This document shows positions 1-4,809 of a stretch of 10,366 nt of DNA, in pieces. The stretch is from Oscillospiraceae bacterium (GTDB lineage Bacteria > Bacillota > Clostridia > Oscillospirales > Ruminococcaceae), in assembly GCA_900762805.1 (NCBI GenBank), contig CAAFHY010000103.1:1-10366 (forward strand). Direction: 5' to 3'. The notes beneath the pieces were generated by a model. It was not told where the DNA came from and did no database searches. It saw nothing but the letters and a program-made list of their open reading frames with translations. The translations under genes and the position numbers were made by a program. Position 1 is the stretch's first letter; the number at the start of each line of letters is the position of its first letter.

Positions 1-710
1 CTATAGCTTGTGGTTCGCACATAGTATTGTTTTGTAATTGCTCCCTGTACAACGCCACCGACAATCGTGGTTCCTACAGCATATGCAGCAGCATACAAAA
101 GATTGCTAGCAACAGCTGCAAGCGCAGGACAAACAACCGTTAACGCAGCAGCAATAACAGCTATCACTACTGAAGCGGCAGCTCCTTGCGCGGCATTAAC
201 CGTCTTATACTCGTAAGTAGTACTTCCGGTTTGTTGATATATAGATAGCTTATCGTTATATTGGTTTCCAAACCAATCATAATATGTATTATAATTGATT
301 TTCCCTTGATAAGAATATGCAGATGCTGCTTTGGAGGATTCAGTAGTGATTTGGGAATAGCCAAGATAATTTGAAAGCGGTTCAACATACGATTGTGATG
401 TGGCTGAAGATATGTCGCTATAAATAATACGAACATCACTTGAATTGCGAACAGAATCAATATCGGCTGAATTGAAATCAAGAAGCTCTGCATCCACAGT
501 ATTTGTCAAAACCCCGTCAATATAGTATTCAACGTGTGCCGTGCCGATTTGAGATGATGAAACATATACGGTATTCTTTTTCCCTTCGCCATCAACAAAG
601 GACGAAACACTAACCTCTTTTAGTGCCGTAGATTTATTAGCTGCAAACGCCGGCGTTGTGAAAGTGAAAACCAAAGACAAGGTAAGTAACAAGGCAATTA
701 TTTTTTTCAT
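1..710 (-). CDS. Unrecognised Sec-exported protein with Ala/Gly-rich hydrophobic C-terminal region (partial, 3' end off window)
   Basis: I do not recognise this family. The frame is open for 236 codons from the ATG at 710 to the left edge, with no stop reached. The start is set by AAGGAG 5-6 bases upstream. Residues 1-23 form a clear signal peptide: MKK, a Leu/Ile/Val core, then a cleavage site after AFA (A23-A24). Residues 24-172 are polar and rich in Ser, Tyr, Asn and Thr, including a YYIDG stretch (62-66) and a Tyr/Asn/Trp-rich patch (139-152), with no catalytic motif I know. Residues about 173-225 are strongly hydrophobic and rich in Ala, Val and Gly, with spaced small residues (G213, G218, G219, G223) like a glycine-zipper or membrane-inserting segment. 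A Tyr-containing polar tail follows (227-236). Base composition is clearly more AT-rich than the genes to the right. It lies downstream of a leader ORF and terminator without an obvious promoter of its own. A bacteriocin, toxin or surface protein is possible, but this is inference. Confidence 0.82.
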   Translation of the reverse strand, partial: MKKIIALLLTLSLVFTFTTPAFAANKSTALKEVSVSSFVDGEGKKNTVYVSSSQIGTAHVEYYIDGVLTNTVDAELLDFNSADIDSVRNSSDVRIIYSDISSATSQSYVEPLSNYLGYSQITTESSKAASAYSYQGKINYNTYYDWFGNQYNDKLSIYQQTGSTTYEYKTVNAAQGAAASVVIAVIAAALTVVCPALAAVASNLLYAAAYAVGTTIVGGVVQGAITKQYYVRTTSY

Positions 711-750
711 AGTCTCTCCTTTCAGTTCATTAGTCCAATTAATAACTTCC

Positions 751-799
751 AAAAAGAAAAAGCGCACAAGCCGACTAATCACCAGTCCGGCCTATGCGC
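751..799 (-). terminator. Intrinsic terminator between leader ORF and secreted-protein gene
   Basis: On the minus strand an arm beginning GCGCATAGGCCG (799 downward) pairs with CGGCTTGTGCGC (down to 762). There are about 15 pairs with some G-T wobbles and one bulged G, closing on a seven-base GGTGATT loop. TTTTTCTTTTT follows directly (761-751). This is a textbook Rho-independent terminator. It sits 41 bases upstream of the secreted-protein ATG and no convincing promoter lies between them, so it would act on transcripts heading into that gene. Confidence 0.82.
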
Positions 800-874
800 C
801 AACAGAAACGATTTTGATACGACCTCTCCATAATCGGGAGCCGCACCAATACCACCAACATGCGAAGCCGAACC
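784..874 (-). promoter_or_regulatory. Possible anti-terminator pairing in the leader RNA
   Basis: In the minus-strand RNA, GGTTCGGCTT (874-865, inside leader codons 8-11) can pair with AGGCCGGACT (793-784), which is most of the 5' arm of the terminator. All ten positions pair (three are G-T). The two pairings exclude each other, so the leader could switch between read-through and termination. A ribosome paused at the Trp codons would cover the upstream arm, and one at the stop codon would cover the terminator arm. This is read from sequence only; no folding energies were computed. Confidence 0.4.
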
Positions 875-896
875 GGGCATCATTGGGACGATACAT
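792..896 (-). CDS. Candidate 34-residue Trp-rich leader peptide
   Basis: This short frame starts at an ATG at 894-896 preceded by GGAGG with 7-base spacing, as good a ribosome site as those of the large genes. It encodes 34 residues ending in TAG (792-794). The middle of the peptide is FACWWYWC (residues 11-18), and W23 gives a fourth Trp; the tail is basic (R21, R24, R26, K28). The stop codon lies inside the 5' arm of the terminator that follows. Position, size and overlap fit a translated leader peptide controlling read-through into the secreted-protein gene. The clustered Trp codons resemble a Trp-sensing leader, but the downstream gene is not a Trp gene. It could instead be a small secreted or signalling peptide, or a chance frame within a structured RNA leader. 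I do not recognise the peptide. Confidence 0.5.
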   Translation of the reverse strand: MYRPNDARFGFACWWYWCGSRLWRGRIKIVSVGA

Positions 897-947
897 GGCG
901 TTACCTCCAATCATAGTTTGTCAGATAGGTATTCTATCCACATAATA

Positions 948-977
948 AGTCTACCATATAATAACCATCTTTTTCAA
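948..977 (-). promoter_or_regulatory. Candidate promoter for leader ORF and secreted-protein gene
   Basis: On the minus strand TTGAAA (977-972) and TAGACT (953-948) are separated by 18 bases, with a TG-n extended -10 just before TAGACT. Transcription would begin near 940, giving about 45 bases before the leader ATG and about 230 before the secreted-protein ATG. The -10 match is moderate. Confidence 0.5.
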
Positions 978-1100
978 TGTGACGGCAGCAATCTGTTTGT
1001 AAATTTTCTATGAACGGGCGGTTGTGAGAGGCACTTTGAAAATGGTAAAGGGGAACGGCGCGAACTACTCTTATGAGAACAGCCTGCTCCTGTCGTTAGA

Positions 1101-1127
1101 CAATATCGGTAGCGGCTACCGATATTG
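1101..1127. repeat. Perfect 12-bp inverted repeat with 3-base spacer
   Basis: CAATATCGGTAG (1101-1112) and CTACCGATATTG (1116-1127) are exact reverse complements around CGG. No T-run follows on either strand, so it is not a standard intrinsic terminator. It lies about 90 bases inside the AT-rich segment's right edge. It could be a subterminal hairpin of a mobile element, a recombinase site or an operator. I do not recognise the sequence. Confidence 0.85.
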
Positions 1128-1215
1128 CGCCGCAGAGAAAAATGAGGGCATCGTCTCCTATAAATTCATCACGAAAGATAGCAAAACAGGCTGCATCCGT
1201 CAATGGTCGAGATAA

Positions 1216-1461
1216 ACGCTCGCGCGCCAGCACCTCCATGATGCGCTCAGCCGACACCTGCGCCTGCGGGAGCATCATATAGATCATGACAAGCATCATA
1301 AAGGACATTACGACGTAGACCGCGTAGGTGCTGAATACCATCACCTGGCTGAACATGGAGAGACGGGCGGCCGCGTCGGAAAGGCTGTTGATGAGCGCCG
1401 CACCCAGCCAGTAAATGGACAGCGACAGGCCGTTCATGCCCAGCGTCATGAGGGGCTGCCG
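1216..1461 (-). pseudogene. ABC-type multidrug exporter membrane-domain fragment, truncated at both ends
   Basis: The frame from about QPLMTLGMNG (near 1458) to RIMEVLARE (near 1219) reads like the last two transmembrane helices of an ABC exporter membrane domain (ABC_membrane family), of the type found in heterodimeric multidrug/lipid exporters. Visible landmarks are IYWLGAALI, the long hydrophobic stretch from VMVFSTYAVY to MIYMMLP, and SAERIMEVL, the linker that normally leads into the nucleotide-binding domain. The first four or so helices are missing upstream, where the frame meets ferritin coding sequence. The nucleotide-binding domain is missing downstream, where AT-rich DNA begins. 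The frame then runs on through 40 unrelated codons to a TAA at 1096-1098. There is no ribosome site before the ATG at 1449. It is a remnant and cannot make a working transporter. Confidence 0.82.
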
Positions 1462-1676
1462 ATCGCTTCAAAGGTCACCGTCTCGCCATTGTTCTGCAGA
1501 TACTGATAGAAAAGCAGCGCATGATCCCGCTCCTCCTGCGCCTGAACCTTATACCAGTTTTCAAAGCCGTCAAGCCCAACCGCTGCAAAGTAATTAGCGA
1601 AATCCAGATAGAGATAAGCCGAATAGAATTCCTTGTTGATCTGCTCATTGAGCAGCCGTGCCACCTTTTTGTTCAT
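1446..1676 (-). pseudogene. ftnA: Ferritin, N-terminal half only (truncated)
   Basis: Ferritins oxidise Fe(II) and store it as a mineral inside a 24-subunit cytoplasmic shell. The 76-residue frame starts at the ATG at 1676, chosen because AGGAGG lies 8 bases upstream; another ATG at 1682 is too close to that site. Residues 1-72 match bacterial ferritin helices A and B: NEQINKEFYSAYLYL, then AQEERDHALLFYQYL. E16, E49 and H52 fit the first half of the ferroxidase centre (E17, E50, H53 in E. coli FtnA). Family members are about 165-170 residues, but here the frame ends with GSPS and a stop at 1446-1448 and passes into an ABC-exporter fragment. Helices C to E and the remaining metal ligands are lost, so a ferritin cage is not expected. 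The promoter and ribosome site remain intact, so a short product could still be made. Confidence 0.88.
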
Positions 1677-2144
1677 GGTCATAACCTCCTGAATCATGAT
1701 TGTGTATGAGAATCGGCAGATGAGCCGGCTTTCTCCTGCCGGCATGCCGCCGCGCGGGCGCGGCCGGCTCCTGTCCGGCAGCAGCTTTCTTTACAGGGCT
1801 TTCCTGCCGCTGCCGGCCGAAGCCGCTGCGGCCGGACATCATCTGACGCCGGACGCCGCCATGCCGCCATACAACGATTATACAGGAATCAGCCGCTCAT
1901 TGCAATGACAGACGGCCGGACTGACGCTTTTTCGTCGCACGAGTCATCCGGCATCCCGCCGCGGCTGCCGTCTCAATGAAGCTTTGACGGACAAGCGCCC
2001 CGGCCGGCATCTCCCGCGAAAGCCGCGCGCCGGGCAGCCGCCGTTCCCCGCCGATCCGGCTGCCCATTCACCCCTTCGGCGATATCCTCCCGCGCAAAAA
2101 AGCACACAGAAGCATCAACGCGCATCCCCAATTTCCCGCGTCAG
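1677..2144. other. Intergenic stretch upstream of ferritin
   Basis: This stretch has no gene I can support. From 1870 to 1677 it is the predicted ferritin leader, GC-rich, with repeated GCCGGC-type self-complementary words able to fold into hairpins. The 10-bp palindrome AATCATGATT (1692-1701) lies just ahead of the ribosome site. From 1906 to 2144 it is GC-rich with one short Arg-rich open frame that I do not accept as a gene. No riboswitch or RNA gene is recognisable. Confidence 0.6.
1877..1905 (-). promoter_or_regulatory. Promoter of the truncated ferritin gene
   Basis: On the minus strand TTGCAA (1905-1900) and a perfect TATAAT (1882-1877) are spaced by 17 bases. This is a strong sigma-A type match in a GC-rich background. 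The start of transcription would be near 1870, leaving a leader of about 190 bases before the ferritin ATG. Confidence 0.75.
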
Positions 2145-2185
2145 CAAATAAAAGCCCGATCCGAAAAGGCTTTCGGACCGGGCTT
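2145..2185 (-). terminator. Intrinsic terminator of the cyclophilin gene
   Basis: On the minus strand AAGCCCGGTCCGAAA (2185-2171) pairs with TTTCGGATCGGGCTT (2166-2152) over 15 positions with a single mismatch, around a 4-base loop. The T-rich tail TTTATTT follows. It begins 20 bases after the cyclophilin stop codon. Confidence 0.88.
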
Positions 2186-2205
2186 GTTCGGTAAAAGAGC
2201 AAGGC

Positions 2206-2898
2206 TCACGACGCTGTGTCGGGCTGATAGGCCGTCACCGTCACAGACTTGATGGTGACAGGCTTGAGCGGACGGTGCTGGCTGTCGGTTTCGCCGGCGG
2301 CGATCCGCATCACAACGTCGAGCCCCTCATAGACCTGCCCGAACACGGTATAGCGGAAATCGAGGTGCGGCGCGCCGAAAGCCGTCTGGTAGGCCGAGAT
2401 AAGCGCCTGGTCGAGCCCGGCCGCGCGCATCCGCTCAGCCATCTCATCGGAAAGGGATGCCGCCGTTACGATATAAAACTGGCTCTCATTGCCGGCCTCG
2501 CCGCCGGCCATGCCGACCGCGCCGGTGAAATTGTGCAGCGCCGATGAAAATTCGTTGGCTATCGGCTGCCCGGTACTGCTCAGGCCGCCTGTGCCGGTGC
2601 CGGTCGGGTCGCCCGACTGGATGAGCAGGTCGGCCACCACGCGATGAAAGGTCAGCCCGTTATAGGCGCCTCCCTCGGCCAGCGAGATGAAATTCTTGAC
2701 ATTCTGCGGCGCAAGCTCACTGAACAGCCGCACGCTGAAGCGGCCGGCCGTCGTTTCAAACACGGCGATCTGCTCGCCCGCCGCCGGCGGGTCGAACTGC
2801 GCGACGCCCTCCGGGACATTCTGTTGGTAGCCTACCTCGCCGCAGGCGGCCAGCAGTGCCAGCATCAGCACCAGCAGCATTGCCGCAAAACGCTTCAT
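2206..2898 (-). CDS. Lipoprotein cyclophilin-type peptidyl-prolyl cis-trans isomerase
   Basis: This enzyme class speeds cis-trans isomerisation at proline bonds; here it is probably anchored outside the cell membrane and helps fold exported proteins. The protein has 230 residues. Residues 1-19 are a lipoprotein signal ending in the lipobox LAAC, with C19 as the lipidation site. A short linker (20-42) leads to a cyclophilin domain (about 43-226). Visible family motifs are FHRVV (84-88), the loop GDPTGTGTGG (96-105), NEF (115-117), GAVGMA (126-131), SQFYI (139-143) and FGQV near the C-terminus. The catalytic Arg is R86 and Q94 is kept. The Phe and Met that usually follow in this loop are Leu (L91, L92), and the usual His before FG.V is Tyr (RYTVFG), so activity or substrate choice may differ. 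The start is supported by GGAGG 8 bases upstream. It has its own promoter and terminator, so it is a single-gene unit. Confidence 0.94.
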   Translation of the reverse strand: MKRFAAMLLVLMLALLAACGEVGYQQNVPEGVAQFDPPAAGEQIAVFETTAGRFSVRLFSELAPQNVKNFISLAEGGAYNGLTFHRVVADLLIQSGDPTGTGTGGLSSTGQPIANEFSSALHNFTGAVGMAGGEAGNESQFYIVTAASLSDEMAERMRAAGLDQALISAYQTAFGAPHLDFRYTVFGQVYEGLDVVMRIAAGETDSQHRPLKPVTIKSVTVTAYQPDTAS

Positions 2899-2920
2899 CT
2901 TTGCTTCCTCCGTTCAAATG

Positions 2921-2943
2921 CAGGGCTTCGGCCCTGTTTTTAT
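2921..2943 (+). terminator. Terminator-like hairpin pointing against the cyclophilin gene
   Basis: CAGGGC-TTCG-GCCCTG (2921-2936) is a perfect 6-bp stem with a stable TTCG tetraloop, followed by TTTTTAT on the plus strand. It is oriented to stop plus-strand (antisense) transcription. On the minus strand the same stem falls at the very 5' end of the predicted cyclophilin mRNA, where it could protect the transcript end. Confidence 0.55.
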
Positions 2944-2944
2944 C

Positions 2945-2973
2945 ATTCTACTACAAATCGCCCCGGCTTGCAA
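2945..2973 (-). promoter_or_regulatory. Promoter of the cyclophilin gene
   Basis: On the minus strand TTGCAA (2973-2968) and TAGAAT (2950-2945) are spaced by 17 bases, the same -35 word and spacing as the ferritin promoter. The predicted start near 2938 gives a leader of about 40 bases. Confidence 0.68.
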
Positions 2974-3090
2974 GAGCAACGGCCGGCGGTCAGGGCCTTC
3001 GGCCCCGCAAAGCCGCCGCCAGCCATCAGCAGGCGCCGGCCGCGCCGCGAGAGCAGGGCCGCATGGACATCAGCGCAATGCCCGCCATAC

Positions 3091-3126
3091 GCAAAGGCCG
3101 GCCCGCCTGCAGGGAGGCGGGCCGGC
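3091..3126 (-). terminator. Probable terminator of the pcrA-mltG gene run
   Basis: GCCGGCCCGCCT (3097-3108) and AGGCGGGCCGGC (3115-3126) form a perfect 12-bp GC-only stem with a 6-base loop, 26 bases after the mltG stop. The tail on the minus strand is only CTTTGCG, so the T-run is weak. The rest of 2974-3096 is GC-rich with nothing I recognise. Confidence 0.65.
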
Positions 3127-3152
3127 GCGTGTCGGCATACGGCGCGGGCGCT

Positions 3153-4244
3153 TTACAGCCCGGCTTTCTTGATGTTGGCTTCATGCTCGGCCAACGTTCT
3201 GCCAAAGTAGGTGGTGCCGTCCTTGGCGCTGACGAAGTAGTAATAATCGGTCTCCGGCGCGCTGATAACGGCGTTCACAACATCGGCGCCGGGGTTGCAG
3301 ATGGCCCCGGCCGGCAGGCCATTGACCTTATAGGTGTCGTAAGCGTTGAATACACTCTGCGGCATCTGCTCGTCGGAATAATTCTCGTAGTAATACTGGA
3401 TCACGCCGACGGGGTAGCCGTTCCAGTCAGTCGAGGTGTCCGACTGCAGCTTGGGAAGGGGGCTGCCCTCGGCCAGGCGGTTGAGGAAAACCGAAGCGAT
3501 CTTCCCGCAGACCTCCATGTCGGCCGGCGTCTCCTTCTGAACGATGGAGGACAGCACCATCAGGTCGTCGAGTGTCATATCGGTTTCGTTGAGATATTCC
3601 TTGACGCTTTCGGTGTAGACGTTCTCCTCATAGGCCTTGAGCATCTTCTTGATGACGGTCTGGGGCGTGTCATAGTAATAGAACTCATAGGTGCTGGGGA
3701 ACAGGTAGCCCTCCAGCGTGCAGAAGCGGTCGTTTTTGCGGTCGATCAGCTTGCAGAAGGCGAAGGACTCGCTGTAATCCTCCTCGCAGGCCTCCATGAA
3801 CTGCTTTACGGTGAACTCCATGCCGCCCTCGGACATCATAATGGCCATCTTGAGCGCTGTGGTGCCCTCCGGGAAGGTAAAGCTGAGCGTGGTGGCAAAT
3901 ACCGACGGCTTCTGGAGCGCCTCGGCAATTTCATCATACGACATATGGGAATTGAGCACAAACTTGCCGTAGTGGTAGCTGGGCAGGTCCTTATAGAAAG
4001 CGGTATAGGTCTTGTAAGCCAGCGAGCTGGTGATGATGCCGTCCTTTTTCAGAATGTCGGCGATGTCGCTGGCCGAGCTGCCCTTGGGAACGGTGACCTC
4101 GACCTCCTTGGTGCTGCCGGCATAGCCGTTGATATCCTGATAAATGTTGACGGCAAAGGCGATGACGATGACCACCAGCGTCAGACAAAAGCAGGTGGTG
4201 ACGACCCTGAACCAGTCGATCCGTCTTTTTGCGCTTTTTTGCAT
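3153..4244 (-). CDS. mltG: Endolytic murein transglycosylase MltG
   Basis: MltG (YceG family) cuts nascent peptidoglycan glycan strands inside the chain and leaves 1,6-anhydro ends, probably releasing new glycans from synthases. The 363-residue protein has a short basic cytoplasmic N-terminus, one membrane helix (about 14-34), a LysM-like/YceG N-terminal region (about 46-115) starting EVTVPKGSSA, and the catalytic domain. Family motifs seen are LEGYLFPSTYEF (178-189), SSIVQKET (232-239), ASVFLNRL (250-257), LQSDTS (266-271), and NGLPAGAICNPG (308-319). The catalytic Glu, by comparison with E218 of E. coli, is E238. The acidic residue two before it in E. coli is Gln here. AAGGAG lies 6 bases before the start and overlaps the stop codon region of the DJ-1 gene 12 bases upstream, so translation may be coupled. 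It is the last gene of the run. Confidence 0.95.
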   Translation of the reverse strand: MQKSAKRRIDWFRVVTTCFCLTLVVIVIAFAVNIYQDINGYAGSTKEVEVTVPKGSSASDIADILKKDGIITSSLAYKTYTAFYKDLPSYHYGKFVLNSHMSYDEIAEALQKPSVFATTLSFTFPEGTTALKMAIMMSEGGMEFTVKQFMEACEEDYSESFAFCKLIDRKNDRFCTLEGYLFPSTYEFYYYDTPQTVIKKMLKAYEENVYTESVKEYLNETDMTLDDLMVLSSIVQKETPADMEVCGKIASVFLNRLAEGSPLPKLQSDTSTDWNGYPVGVIQYYYENYSDEQMPQSVFNAYDTYKVNGLPAGAICNPGADVVNAVISAPETDYYYFVSAKDGTTYFGRTLAEHEANIKKAGL

Positions 4245-4256
4245 AGGTTTCTCCTT

Positions 4257-4796
4257 TTACAGGCAGAGCCCGGCGCGCACGCGGCCGGCGGCTTCCGCCC
4301 CTCTGAGTTGTTCGATAAGACACAGGCCGAATGCGTCCGCGTAGCCCGGCCCGACGGCCGTGACAAAAGGCTTGTCCCACACGACGGGAGTGTCGGCGGG
4401 CAGACAGCCCAGAAGCTCCTCCCGGAAGCTGGGGTAGCAGGTGGCCCGCTTGCCCCGCAGCAGCCCCCGGCGCGCCAGCACGACGGCGGGCGCGGCGCAG
4501 ATGGCCCCGATGACGGCGCCGCTTTGCAGCGCGCTGTCGATGGCGGCGTTGACCGCCGGGCTCTGGGCAAGATTGGACGCCCCCGGCATACCGCCGGGCA
4601 GCACCACGGCTTCGAGCGCCGCCGGATCCAACTCCCCGGCCAGCCTGTCAGCCACGACACAGACGCCGCAGGAGCTTTTGACGGTGCGTTCGCCGACCGA
4701 GACGGTGACCGTCTCGATACCGGCGCGGCGCAGATAATCGACCGGCACCAGTGCCTCGGCTATTTCAAAGCCCTCGGCGAGAAAAACAGCGACCAT
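4257..4796 (-). CDS. DJ-1/PfpI family protein
   Basis: The 179-residue protein matches the DJ-1/ThiJ/YajL branch of the class I glutamine-amidotransferase-like fold, whose members are reported as chaperones, glyoxalase- or deglycase-like enzymes; the exact activity cannot be told from sequence. The nucleophile elbow is AICAAP, with C100 the reactive cysteine. E14 in EALVP matches the Glu that contacts this cysteine in human DJ-1 (E18), and VVLPGG (64-69) is the family loop. The His that follows in human DJ-1 (H126) appears to be Y121 (CYP). I chose the ATG at 4796, not the one at 4817, because the later one has AAAGGAGG 7 bases upstream and the earlier one lies inside the preceding gene. The length is typical. 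It lies 13 bases after the acetyltransferase and 12 before mltG. Confidence 0.92.
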   Translation of the reverse strand: MVAVFLAEGFEIAEALVPVDYLRRAGIETVTVSVGERTVKSSCGVCVVADRLAGELDPAALEAVVLPGGMPGASNLAQSPAVNAAIDSALQSGAVIGAICAAPAVVLARRGLLRGKRATCYPSFREELLGCLPADTPVVWDKPFVTAVGPGYADAFGLCLIEQLRGAEAAGRVRAGLCL

Positions 4797-4809
4797 GAAG
4801 GTTCCTCCT

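Larger units (their letters stand above)
1..1215. other. AT-rich, probably acquired segment with its right edge near 1216
   Basis: By eye, the DNA from the left edge to about 1215 is much richer in A and T than the strongly GC-rich remainder. The change is abrupt: GC-rich ABC-exporter sequence runs down to about 1216-1222, then AT-rich sequence begins in mid-gene. Within it, 978-1215 holds no supported gene, only the inverted repeat at 1101-1127 and a few open frames without ribosome sites. No transposase, integrase or flanking duplication is visible. The left edge lies outside the window. Acquisition by transfer or transposition is inferred from composition and from the broken gene. Confidence 0.55.

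Noticed and set aside
779..883. Second 34-codon frame (starting MMPGS) overlapping the leader ORF
   Set aside because: The ribosome site is 20 bases from its ATG, whereas it is ideally placed for the MYR frame. The sequence looks somewhat protein-like, so conservation should decide.
658..945. Plus-strand 95-codon frame over the leader region
   Set aside because: It is antisense to the promoter, leader ORF and terminator, with no ribosome site.
1024..1215. Plus-strand 63-codon frame starting at GTG in the AT-rich segment
   Set aside because: It has no ribosome site, runs through the perfect inverted repeat and ends at the composition breakpoint.
1692..1701. AATCATGATT palindrome before the ferritin gene as a Fur or iron-regulator site
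   Set aside because: The match to the 19-bp Fur consensus is poor and it lies about 170 bases downstream of the predicted transcription start, beside the ribosome site.
1897..2067. Minus-strand 56-codon Arg-rich frame upstream of the ferritin promoter
   Set aside because: It has only a weak, too-close GGGG before the ATG, a composition expected of random GC-rich DNA and no recognisable features, and it overlaps the -35 region.
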